A DNA stretch of 64,000 bases from Kineosporia rhizophila (GTDB lineage Bacteria; Actinomycetota; Actinomycetes; Actinomycetales; Kineosporiaceae): NCBI RefSeq assembly GCF_021277265.1, contig NZ_JAJSOH010000006.1, positions 235,823 to 299,822 of the forward strand, read 5' to 3'. Made by a program: the position numbers and the translations under genes. This document shows positions 34,533 through 42,084 of this stretch, piece after piece (position 1 is the stretch's first letter; each line of letters opens with the position of its first letter). Under the pieces are notes generated by a model. It did not search any database. It saw only the letters and a list, made by a program, of their open reading frames with translations, and was not told where the DNA came from.

Positions 34533-35137
34533 CCGGGCAGCTGACTGTCGCCGCGGTGACCCACGGCGTCCTCAAAGATGTTGATCTGAAGGCGGAACCG
34601 GGCACGCTGGTCGCCCTGACCGGTCACTCCGGCTCCGGCAAGTCCACCCTGTGCCACCTGGTGGCCGGGTTCGAGCGGCCCGAGCAGGGCACGGTGACCC
34701 TGGACGGCGTGGCCACGGCCGACATCACCGACTGGCGGCGCATCGCCGTCGTGCCCCAGCGTCTGGCCCTGCTGGAACAGCTCACCGCCGTGGAGAACCT
34801 GGTCCTGCCCGCCCTCACAGCCGGGGTCCCGTTCGAAAGTGCCCAGGCCGAAGCCGTTCTCCGGCGACTGGGGATCGAGTCCCTGGCGTCTCGGCCGGTC
34901 GGTCAGGGCTCGATCGGTGAGCAGCAGCGGGTTGCCGTGGCCCGGGCGCTGTCGCTCGGCTCGGCCCTGGTGGTACTGGACGAGCCGACCGCCCATCAGG
35001 ACGACGAGAACGCCCGGCGGGTGATCGACGCGGTGCTCGCCGCGGTCGCGCAGGGCGCACTGGTGATCACCTCCACCCACGATCCGCGGGTACTGGAACA
35101 CACCACCTTCACGGTGCCGCTAGGTAGTGGTCTGTGA
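34529..35137 (+). CDS. ABC transporter ATP-binding protein 2 (degenerate signature)
   Basis: 202 residues. Walker A GHSGSGKST and Walker B LVVLDEPTAHQD are intact, but the signature motif, LSGGQ in most members, reads GSIGEQQRVAVARAL, lacking the first two conserved positions. H-loop is STHDPRVL. The partner ATPase has a normal LSGGE. Heterodimeric ABC systems often have one degenerate composite site, so this pair probably forms an asymmetric heterodimer on the single long permease. Confidence 0.9.
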   Translation: MTGQLTVAAVTHGVLKDVDLKAEPGTLVALTGHSGSGKSTLCHLVAGFERPEQGTVTLDGVATADITDWRRIAVVPQRLALLEQLTAVENLVLPALTAGVPFESAQAEAVLRRLGIESLASRPVGQGSIGEQQRVAVARALSLGSALVVLDEPTAHQDDENARRVIDAVLAAVAQGALVITSTHDPRVLEHTTFTVPLGSGL

Positions 35138-35253
35138 AGATCTGACCTGGTTCGCCGAAGGGGGTGCGCCGGGGCCCGTACGGAAGGATCCACCCCGAGC
35201 GCCACCCCATGACCTCGCGACACCTCGCGACGACTCGCGAAAGGTGGCCCGCG

Positions 35254-35291
35254 AAAAAGCGCCGTCACCGGAGGCTTTCCGGAAGCGGCGC
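35254..35291 (-). terminator. Intrinsic terminator for the small minus-strand gene
   Basis: On the minus strand GCGCCG and CGGCGC (35286-35291 and 35259-35264) enclose a second stem CCGGA/TCCGG, and the structure is followed by TTTTT (35258-35254). It lies 20 bases beyond the stop of the small ORF at 35312-35476. Confidence 0.7.
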
Positions 35292-35311
35292 CGTCGGTCG
35301 CGCGACCCTTG

Positions 35312-35476
35312 TCAGCGCGGGTTGAAGGCTTCTCCGGAAAGCTGGACGTCGGTGGTTCGGCACCTGCGCCGGCCGGACCCGAAGATCAGGGAGCCGGCAC
35401 GGGCCACGGGTACGAGGTCGTAGACCGGGGCGAGCAGCATCGTGGTGCTCGTTCGCACGGTTTGACTGGCAGCCAT
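35312..35476 (-). CDS. Small protein, 54 aa, unknown
   Basis: Minus-strand frame beginning MAASQTVRTSTTMLLAPVYD and ending SGEAFNPR. Support: AGAGGAG eight bases before the ATG at 35476, and a U-tailed terminator 20 bases after the stop, so this is very likely a transcribed gene rather than a chance frame. The middle is mildly hydrophobic (MLLAPVYDLVPVARAGSLIF), followed by a basic patch with one Cys (GRRRCRTTD). I know no family for it. Upstream, TCACG-N6-CGTGA (35501-35516) may be its operator. The 583-base stretch 35138-35721 holds only this gene, its terminator and otherwise nothing I can call. Confidence 0.6.
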   Translation of the reverse strand: MAASQTVRTSTTMLLAPVYDLVPVARAGSLIFGSGRRRCRTTDVQLSGEAFNPR

Positions 35477-35721
35477 CGCCTTGACTCCTCTCTTCAATCG
35501 TCACGTCAAGTCGTGATGGCGATCGAACATCTTCCGGTGGTGCAGCCGGCACCGTCTCACTTCCCAGGTGCCACCTAGCAGCCTGCCACGCAGAACGGTC
35601 CTCGGCCAGAGGCGTTCGGCTGCCCGATCGGGTATTTCGGCGGACGGGCGTCCAGGTCCGCACCTCGTTCCTATGATGAGGATCTTCGCGCTGTACCGGG
35701 AGCGACAGGGGAGCTGGTTCG

Positions 35722-37851
35722 ATGCCGGAACGGGTGCTCGCGGCCGCGCGGCGGGGGGAGAGACTCGATCTGGCCGGTGACGGCCGGTTCGACGGCCGGA
35801 AACCCGAGGTGTCGTGGCCGGCCGACCGGGAGGTCCCGGCCTCGGTGCTGCTCGGCATCCTGACCGCCACCGAGGGCGTCCATCCGCGCGGGGTGCGGGT
35901 ACGGGGGGCCCGTATCGTCGGGGAGATCGACTGGGAGTGGCAGCGCCTGCTCGTGCCCCTCGACCTGGTCGACTGCACCCTCGATGCACCGGTCCACCTG
36001 GATCACGCCACCGTGGCCGGGCTCAGCCTGGTGCGCTGCCGGATCCCCGGCCTCAGCGCCGAGCACCTGGTCAGCGCCAGCACCGTGCGGCTGAGCCGGA
36101 GCGTGTTCACCGGGTCGGTGCTGCTGAAGGACGCCTCGGTGGACGGCGAGCTGGTGCTGTCGGGCAGCACGGTCGAGGCTTCGCAGCGCCACCAGCGCAC
36201 CCGGTACGCGATCGACGCCCACCGCCTGCGCACCACCGGCTCACTGAACCTGGAGCACCGGTTCCGGGCCGAGGGGGCGGTCAACCTGGCCGGCGCGCGC
36301 ATCGGTGGCAGCCTCCAGTGCTCGGGCGGGCACTTCACCAACCCGGGCAGCAGTGCGCTGATCGTCTCCGACGCCGAGGTGCGCGGAAACATCCATCTGA
36401 CCAACGGCTTCCAGGCGCAGGGCCGGGTCGCGTTCAACCGCACCAAGGTGGAGGGCAACTTCAGCTGCGACGGGGGTTCGTTCGCCGATCCGGCCGGCGA
36501 CGCGCTCACCGCCGAGCGGATCACCGTCGGGGGTGCCCTGCTGATGCGTGGCCAGTTCGGTGCCACCGGCCGGGTGCGGCTGACCGGGGCGCGGATCGGC
36601 GGCAACCTCGACTGCACCAACGGCCGGTTCGACGGTCACTCGGGGGACTCGATCCAGGGCTCCGGCATCCTGGTCGAGGGCGACGTGGTGCTGCGCGGCG
36701 GGTTCCGCTCGGCGGGCCGGATCGGCCTGGACAACGCCCGGGTGAGCGGGATGCTCGACTGCGACGGCGCGACCCTGGTCAACCCCGGGGGTCAGGCCCT
36801 GCGGGCGATGAACCTGGCGGTCGGCGGCGACGTGCGGTTCGACGACGAGGCCACCGGCGACCACTTCGGCGCCGAGGGCGACGTGTGCCTGGCCGGTGCG
36901 CGGATCGGCGGTTCGGTGATCTGCGTGGGCGGCTCGTTCCGCAGCCCGGAGCGCTCCGCCCTCGACCTGGCCGACGCCGAGGTCGGCGGCAACGTGTGGA
37001 TGACCGGGGGCACCACCGTGGCGGGCACCCTGGGTCTGGTGCGCTGCCGGATCCAGGGGGACTTCAGCTTCTGGGCCAGCACCCTGGAGGGCACGTTCTC
37101 GGGCCGGGGCATGACCCTGGCCGGCAACTTCAGCTGGGCCCGGGCGCCCCGCCGGCCGCACCGGATGGACCTGCGGCGGGCCCAGGTCGGGCAGATCGAC
37201 GACGACGAGAGCAGCTGGCCGGACTGGGACGGCCTGCTGATCGACGGTTTCACCTACGACCGGCTCAGCTCCCGGGCACCCAGCTCACCGGCCGAGAGGC
37301 TGGCCTGGATCCGCCGCCAGCCCGGCTTCATGCCCGAGCCGTACCAGCAGCTGGTGCACGTCTACCGGCGCAACGGCCAGCTCGACGAGGCCACCACCGT
37401 GGCCATGGCCCAGCAGGACGACCTGCGCCGGCGTGGCGACCTGAACCTGGCCGCCCGGGCCTGGAACTGGTTCATCGGCCGCAGCCTGGGCCACGGCTAC
37501 CGCCCCGCCCGCGCGGCCTGGGCCCTGGTCGCGGTCTACCTGGTCACCCTGGCCGCGGTCTGGCTGGGGGCCCGCAACGACGCGTTCATCCAGACCGGGG
37601 AGACCGCCCCGCAACCGGCGGTCACCTCGTCGCACTGCGGCCCGCAGTACCCCTGCCTGTCCGCCCCGGCGTACTCGCTGGAGAGCGTGGTGCCCATCCT
37701 CAACCTGCACCAGCGTGACCAGTGGCAACCCCGCTCCACCACGTTCGCCGACCGGGCCCTGCGGGACTGGCTGTACCTGTCCACCGTCCTCGGCTACGCC
37801 GGCACCACCCTCCTCGCAGCCGGGCTGAGCGGGCTGGCGCGCAAGACCTGA
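35722..37851 (+). CDS. Beta-helix-repeat membrane protein, unknown function
   Basis: 709 residues. From about residue 50 to 480 the chain repeats with a period of about 49-53 residues, each containing ARIGGSLQCSGG-like units (ARIGGNLDCTNG, ARVSGMLDCDGA, ARIGGSVICVGG); this predicts a long beta-helix/solenoid related to pentapeptide-repeat proteins. A helical region follows (about 515-590), then a transmembrane helix (ALVAVYLVTLAAVWLGA), a Cys-containing outer loop (SSHCGPQYPCLS) and a second helix near the C-terminus (YAGTTLLAAGLSGL). Some actinobacterial homologs carry an 'oxidoreductase' label, but I see no cofactor motif. The solenoid would face the cytoplasm. It precedes the WXG100-like cassette by 147 bases. 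Confidence 0.75.
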   Translation: MPERVLAAARRGERLDLAGDGRFDGRKPEVSWPADREVPASVLLGILTATEGVHPRGVRVRGARIVGEIDWEWQRLLVPLDLVDCTLDAPVHLDHATVAGLSLVRCRIPGLSAEHLVSASTVRLSRSVFTGSVLLKDASVDGELVLSGSTVEASQRHQRTRYAIDAHRLRTTGSLNLEHRFRAEGAVNLAGARIGGSLQCSGGHFTNPGSSALIVSDAEVRGNIHLTNGFQAQGRVAFNRTKVEGNFSCDGGSFADPAGDALTAERITVGGALLMRGQFGATGRVRLTGARIGGNLDCTNGRFDGHSGDSIQGSGILVEGDVVLRGGFRSAGRIGLDNARVSGMLDCDGATLVNPGGQALRAMNLAVGGDVRFDDEATGDHFGAEGDVCLAGARIGGSVICVGGSFRSPERSALDLADAEVGGNVWMTGGTTVAGTLGLVRCRIQGDFSFWASTLEGTFSGRGMTLAGNFSWARAPRRPHRMDLRRAQVGQIDDDESSWPDWDGLLIDGFTYDRLSSRAPSSPAERLAWIRRQPGFMPEPYQQLVHVYRRNGQLDEATTVAMAQQDDLRRRGDLNLAARAWNWFIGRSLGHGYRPARAAWALVAVYLVTLAAVWLGARNDAFIQTGETAPQPAVTSSHCGPQYPCLSAPAYSLESVVPILNLHQRDQWQPRSTTFADRALRDWLYLSTVLGYAGTTLLAAGLSGLARKT

Positions 37852-37894
37852 CGTCTCTTCGCCGCTGTGGGTAAGGCTGTAACTACTTGCTGTT

Positions 37895-37908
37895 GACCAA
37901 TTCTGGTC
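37895..37908. promoter_or_regulatory. Palindrome upstream of the WXG100-like cassette
   Basis: GACCA-ATTC-TGGTC is a perfect 5-4-5 inverted repeat overlapping a TTGACC that could be a -35 element, about 90 bases before the cassette's first start codon. Candidate promoter/operator only. Confidence 0.35.
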
Positions 37909-37998
37909 GGCCCGGGTGGAATCGGTAGGGTGGCCCGCTGAGCGGCTCCGGTGCACGGGGCCGGGGGTGTCTGTCGGTGTGGAGTACCTGGGGGTGCG

Positions 37999-38298
37999 GT
38001 GGCGCAGTACGTGAAGGTCGACGTCGGTCTGCTGGAGACGACGGCGACGAGGCTCGGGCAGGTGGCCAACGAGCTGACCGCCTCGCGGTCGGCGGCCGAC
38101 CACGACGCCCAGGTGGTGGCGAACTCCGACCTGGCCGGTGCGCTGGGCGACTTCTCGGACAACTGGCGGATCCGGCGGGAAGACCTGATCCAGGCGGTGA
38201 CCGGCGCGCAGAAGTTCGTGGCCGGGGCGGCCACCGCCTACCGCCAGCTGGACAACTCCATGGCCGAGGCGCTCTCGATTCCCGAGGGCGGCAAGTGA
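37999..38298 (+). CDS. WXG100-like small helical protein (type VII substrate family)
   Basis: 99 residues from GTG 37999. Two long helices around a central FSDNWRIRREDL turn, where ESAT-6-type proteins have W-x-G; here the residue after W-x is I, so the motif is WRI. Length, helical pattern (VDVGLLETTATRLGQVANEL, then DLIQAVTGAQKFVAGAATAY) and cassette position fit the actinobacterial WXG100/EsxA superfamily. It probably dimerises with the N-terminus of the next protein; the genes overlap by GTGA. No EccC-type ATPase or other secretion component lies in the window. Confidence 0.7.
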   Translation: MAQYVKVDVGLLETTATRLGQVANELTASRSAADHDAQVVANSDLAGALGDFSDNWRIRREDLIQAVTGAQKFVAGAATAYRQLDNSMAEALSIPEGGK

Positions 38299-39698
38299 GC
38301 CGGCCGGCCGACTGGTCGCCGCTGGCCGCCTCCGACCCGGTTCCCGGCGACCAGGCCGAGATCCAGGCGGTGGCCCGGCGCTACCGCGACTTCGCGGCCG
38401 AGCTCGGGGCCCAGGCGGCCACCCTGAACCGGCTCGCGAACGACGACGGCTGGGACAGTGACGGCGCCCGCGCGTTCTCCTCCACCGCGAGCGAGGTGGC
38501 CGGGCAGCTGAGCAAGGCGCGCGGCCGCTACCAGTCGGTGGGCGACGCGCTCAGCACCTACGCCACCGAACTGGCCCACGCCCAGCAGGAGGCCGACCAG
38601 GCGCTGCGCGAGGCGAAGCAGGCCGAGGCGGAGGCCGAGGCCAAGGCGGCGGCCGCCGCCTCGGCCGCCCCGTCGGCCCCCGGGCCGACGCCGTCCCCCT
38701 CGCCGTCGGGTACCGAGGTCTCCGACGCCCTGCAGGGTCCGATGCAGCGGATGCACCGGGCGGTCGAGCAGCGTGACGCGGCCGGGCGACGGGCCGCCGA
38801 CACGGTGCGCCGGGCGATCGACAACGACGGCCTGAAAGACAGCTGGTGGGACAAGGTCAAGGACTGGTCCGGCAAGCAGTGGGACTCCTTCACCAACTGG
38901 GTGCACGAGAACGCCGAGCTGTTCAGCACCATCTCCGAGTGGGCCGGCAACATCGGCATGGTCCTGGGCGCGATCGGTGCCGTGCTGGCGGTGATCCCGG
39001 TGGTGAACGTGCTCGCCCCGGCGTTCCTCACCCTCGCCGCCGTGGCCACCGGGGTCAGCCTGGTGTTCAACCTGATGCTCGCGCTCTCGGGTGACGGTTC
39101 CTGGTGGGACGTCGGCATGGACGTGGTCGGGCTGGCCACCTTCGGCTACGGCCGGATGGCGACCAGCGGGGCCCGGGTGGGCCAGAAGTTCCTCAAGGTG
39201 CTCGGCAAGCAGGGCGCCCTCGACGGCTTCGCCAAGGCCGGGGCCAAGAACGTCGACGAGGCCGTCGCCGGGATCAAGGCGGCCGGGGGCACCGTCAGCG
39301 ACCGCACCCGAGCCCTGCTGAACGAGAAGATGCTGGCCAAGGCCGGGCAGCAGGCCGACGACGCCTTCAACGCCATCGTCAAGGATAAGGCTCCGGCCTT
39401 CCTCGAGAAGATGCGCCCGGGCCTGAGCAGGTTCGCCGACTCCAGGGCCGGCAAGATCCTCGGGATGGATTCCGAGGTCCTGCTCGACCCGGACAAGCTC
39501 AAGGCCCTGGGCCAGCTCGCCCCCGACTCCCAGATGGCCAAGAACACGCTGGCCGGGATCGAGGCGAACCTGAAGAAGATCGCCAACGCGGACCGGGTCA
39601 CGACCTACGCGGACAACTTCGAGAGGGCTCTGGGGGCGATGGGCGTGGAGGACAAGTTCAAGGAAGCGCTCACCTTCGGCCGGTACGCAGAGAAGTGA
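38295..39698 (+). CDS. Large WXG-cassette protein: helical N-domain, Pro-rich linker, membrane segments, C-domain
   Basis: 467 residues from GTG 38295, overlapping the upstream stop. Residues 1-115 are a helical hairpin with a central DDGWDSDGARAFS that matches the WXG-type turn of T7SS_substrate/PPE-like N-domains, then an Ala/Glu coiled coil and a Pro/Ser linker (APGPTPSPSPSG). After DSWWDKVKDWSGKQWDSF come two strongly hydrophobic helices (about 215-260), and then a basic helical C-terminal domain of about 190 residues with no recognised fold. This order is that of polymorphic T7-type effectors or membrane-active toxins; the function of the C-terminal domain is unknown to me. Confidence 0.7.
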   Translation: MSRPADWSPLAASDPVPGDQAEIQAVARRYRDFAAELGAQAATLNRLANDDGWDSDGARAFSSTASEVAGQLSKARGRYQSVGDALSTYATELAHAQQEADQALREAKQAEAEAEAKAAAAASAAPSAPGPTPSPSPSGTEVSDALQGPMQRMHRAVEQRDAAGRRAADTVRRAIDNDGLKDSWWDKVKDWSGKQWDSFTNWVHENAELFSTISEWAGNIGMVLGAIGAVLAVIPVVNVLAPAFLTLAAVATGVSLVFNLMLALSGDGSWWDVGMDVVGLATFGYGRMATSGARVGQKFLKVLGKQGALDGFAKAGAKNVDEAVAGIKAAGGTVSDRTRALLNEKMLAKAGQQADDAFNAIVKDKAPAFLEKMRPGLSRFADSRAGKILGMDSEVLLDPDKLKALGQLAPDSQMAKNTLAGIEANLKKIANADRVTTYADNFERALGAMGVEDKFKEALTFGRYAEK

Positions 39699-40327
39699 GC
39701 ACCCGACACGCCATGAGCACCAGCGAGACACAACCGGCGGCCACGGGCTGGTCGCTGCTGATGCCCAGCACCTGGTCCCGCATCCGCCTGAGGACCGACC
39801 GCCGCGAACAGGTCTCGGCCCTGGTGGGCCGGGCCTTCGGCAGCATCTCCCGGGACCAGGGCCCGGCCCTGCGGCGGGCCCTCGAACGGGAACTGCTGTC
39901 CCTGGCCGACGAGGCCTTCAACGGCGGCGGGCGGGAGTTCTACGTCCTCACGGAGATCCGCCGGGGACTGCCGGTGGCCGCCACCTGCGTGGTCACGGTG
40001 GTCCCGCAGCCGGTGCCGCCGGGCGTCGACGCCGAGATCCTGGCCCGGGTCCTGGCCAACGCACCGGGCAGTGAACCCACCACCGTCACCGTGGGTGAGG
40101 ACGTGGTCCCGGCCGTGCGGCGCAGCGAACCCAAACGGTTCCGCTCGCAGGAGGAGGGGGCCGAACCGTTCAAGGTCACCTTCACCGGCCTGGACGTGTA
40201 CGTGCCGTTCCCGGACGGCTCACAGATCCTGCTGCTGACGTTCCGTACGCCGATGGAGCAGATCGCCGAGCCCATGTCGGTGCTGTTCGAGGCGATCGCC
40301 GGGTCGCTGCGCTTCCGGGAGGGCTGA
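39695..40327 (+). CDS. WXG-cassette associated protein A, unknown
   Basis: 210 residues if GTG 39695 (GTGA overlap with the upstream gene) is used, 204 if ATG 39713. No signal peptide or membrane helix. An N-terminal helix-rich part (RREQVSALVGRAFGSISRDQ) precedes a beta-rich half with VTFTGLDVYVPFPDGSQIL and LLLTFRTPMEQIAEPMSVLF. It and the next gene share this layout, suggesting the Mog1/PsbP-like or LpqN-like fold common beside actinobacterial type VII genes; that is an inference from pattern, not from a search. Likely a chaperone, immunity or accessory protein. Confidence 0.6.
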   Translation: MSTRHAMSTSETQPAATGWSLLMPSTWSRIRLRTDRREQVSALVGRAFGSISRDQGPALRRALERELLSLADEAFNGGGREFYVLTEIRRGLPVAATCVVTVVPQPVPPGVDAEILARVLANAPGSEPTTVTVGEDVVPAVRRSEPKRFRSQEEGAEPFKVTFTGLDVYVPFPDGSQILLLTFRTPMEQIAEPMSVLFEAIAGSLRFREG

Positions 40328-40328
40328 G

Positions 40329-40925
40329 ATGACGACTGTCGTACTCGATCACACGGACGAGTGGGTCCAGGCCGACCTGGAGGCCGATCCCCGTCGCTGG
40401 GCGCAGACCACGATCCTGCGCCGGGCCGCCCGGGAACGGGCGGAGCTGAGCGCCGAGCGGGTCGGGTTGCTGGTCGACGTGATGGTTCCGGCGCTCGAGG
40501 CGGCCCGCAAGGAAGAGATTCCGCCGGTCATGCTGCTCTTCCTGCAGCCGGTCGCGGCCGAGCCGGTGATCTGCAGCGTCGTCGTCCGGGTGGAGGCGGT
40601 CCCGGAGTCGCTGCCGACGGCCGGCCTGCTGGAGGAGTTCCGGCTGCCGGAGGAGATGCTCGAGCAGCCGGCCGTGCAGGAGACGATCCAGACTCCCGCC
40701 GGGCCCGCGGTGCACCTGGTGCAGCGCTACCGGGCGCCGGTGAACCCGGAGTACGAACTGGTCCAGGAGCACGAGGTTTTCGTCTGGCGGGTGTCCGACT
40801 CGCAGGGAGACCTGGCGTTCTACCTCTCCACCGGATATCTCGACCTGGTCGAGGCGGCGCGGTGCCGGCCGAAACTCGTCGAGCTGGCTTCGACGCTCAC
40901 CGTGACCTCTGACCCGGTGTCATAG
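40329..40925 (+). CDS. WXG-cassette associated protein B, unknown
   Basis: 198 residues, acidic, soluble. It starts one base after the stop of protein A. Pattern: helices (TTILRRAARERAELSAERVG), beta strand hairpins (PPVMLLFLQPVAAEPVICSV, VHLVQRYRAPVNPEYELV) and a C-terminal helix ending LVELASTLTV. The overall layout matches protein A. As the last gene of the cassette it is a natural candidate for an immunity or chaperone protein. No catalytic motif is visible. Confidence 0.6.
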   Translation: MTTVVLDHTDEWVQADLEADPRRWAQTTILRRAARERAELSAERVGLLVDVMVPALEAARKEEIPPVMLLFLQPVAAEPVICSVVVRVEAVPESLPTAGLLEEFRLPEEMLEQPAVQETIQTPAGPAVHLVQRYRAPVNPEYELVQEHEVFVWRVSDSQGDLAFYLSTGYLDLVEAARCRPKLVELASTLTVTSDPVS

Positions 40926-41008
40926 CCCGTCCACGCTCTGTCATCGGTCTTTTGGCTGATCCGGGCTCGATCGAACCGGTCGGGTGGCCGATGTCGGCCC
41001 TGCCGGGG

Positions 41009-41026
41009 TGCAGCAGGGTTGCTGCA
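41009..41026 (+). promoter_or_regulatory. Start-proximal hairpin at the Ddl gene
   Basis: TGCAGCA-gggt-TGCTGCA is a perfect 7-bp stem with a 4-base loop whose last base is the A of the Ddl start codon. In RNA it would hold the only purine-rich ribosome-binding region (GCAGGG) and the start codon, which could limit translation of the whole coupled operon. Confidence 0.4.
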
Positions 41027-42084
41027 TGCCCAAGCTCGTAGGCAAGATCGCGATTCTTTTCGGGGGGCCGGGACCGGAGCACGAAGTCAGTCTCGGCAGT
41101 GCCGGGTCGGTGCTGGCCGAGCTGGAGGGGCTCGGCTGGGACGTGCTGGCCGTCGGGATCAGCAAGGACGGTAGCTGGTTCGTCGGCCCCGGTGCGCACG
41201 GGGAACTGATCGCCCGGGCCGACCCGCAGCGGCTTCCGTTGCGGGCCGGTTCCGCCGCTGTCTCCGGACCGGCCGAGACCGAGGTGTTCACGGCCCCGCC
41301 GCCGCGCGGGGTGTTCGACGGGTACGACGTGGTGCTGCCGCTCTGCCACGGTCAGTGGGGCGAGGACGGCACCCTGCAGGGCCTGCTGGCTGCCTACGGG
41401 CTGGCGGTGATCGGCTGCGGAGTGGCGGCTTCGGCGGTCTGCTTCGACAAGCAGCTCACCAAGGCGGTGCTGCGCTCGGCGGGGTTGCCGGTCGCTGCCG
41501 GTCTCGCGGTGAGCAAGGCCGACCCCCGGGTGCCGGCCCAAGGCCTCGGCGCCGGGCCGTGGTTCGTCAAGCCCGCGCGCAGTGGCTCCAGCTTCGGGGT
41601 CACCGAGGTCCCGGCCGCCGACGGCCTGCCCGCGGCCATCGACGAGGCCCTGCGCTGGGACGACACCGCGCTGATCGAGGAGTTCGTCCCGCACCGCGAG
41701 TTCCTCGTCGGGGTGGTGGGACACGGCCCCGAGCTGACGGTTTCGCAGCCGCTGGAGTGCATCCAGGAAGGCATGGTGCTCGGGTACGAGGAGAAGTACC
41801 TGAAGGGCCGGCTGCGCTTCGAGACGCCGGCCGGGGTCGGGCCCGAGGTGATCGAGCAGGCCCGCCGGCTGGCCGGGCAGGCCTACCGGGCGCTCGGCTG
41901 CGACATCTTCGCCCGGGTGGACCTGTTCCTCGACCTGCGTGACGGCTCGCTGCTGGTCAACGAGGTGAACACGGTGCCCGGGATGACCGCGCAGAGCGCC
42001 TTCGCCCAGCTGATGGGCACGGCCGGTCTGCCGTTCCCGGCTCTGCTCGAAAACCTGTACCAGCTCACGGAAGAGAACCGTTGA
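41026..42084 (+). CDS. ddl: D-alanine--D-alanine ligase family ATP-grasp enzyme
   Basis: 352 residues from ATG 41026. All Ddl landmarks are present: GGPGPEHEVSLGSAG with the catalytic Glu, the ATP-grasp loop KPARSGSSFGV, the omega-loop LGYEEKYLKG, and the Mg/ATP site ARVDLFLDLRD and VNEVNTVPGMT. The omega loop keeps Lys-Tyr as in D-Ala:D-Ala ligases, not the His of D-lactate ligases; the YEEKY also resembles VanC-type D-serine ligases, so D-Ala:D-Ala versus D-Ala:D-Ser is open. It is the first gene of a coupled set with a MurF, a PLP racemase-like enzyme and a CapA-like lipoprotein, far from any division cluster. Confidence 0.92.
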   Translation: MPKLVGKIAILFGGPGPEHEVSLGSAGSVLAELEGLGWDVLAVGISKDGSWFVGPGAHGELIARADPQRLPLRAGSAAVSGPAETEVFTAPPPRGVFDGYDVVLPLCHGQWGEDGTLQGLLAAYGLAVIGCGVAASAVCFDKQLTKAVLRSAGLPVAAGLAVSKADPRVPAQGLGAGPWFVKPARSGSSFGVTEVPAADGLPAAIDEALRWDDTALIEEFVPHREFLVGVVGHGPELTVSQPLECIQEGMVLGYEEKYLKGRLRFETPAGVGPEVIEQARRLAGQAYRALGCDIFARVDLFLDLRDGSLLVNEVNTVPGMTAQSAFAQLMGTAGLPFPALLENLYQLTEENR

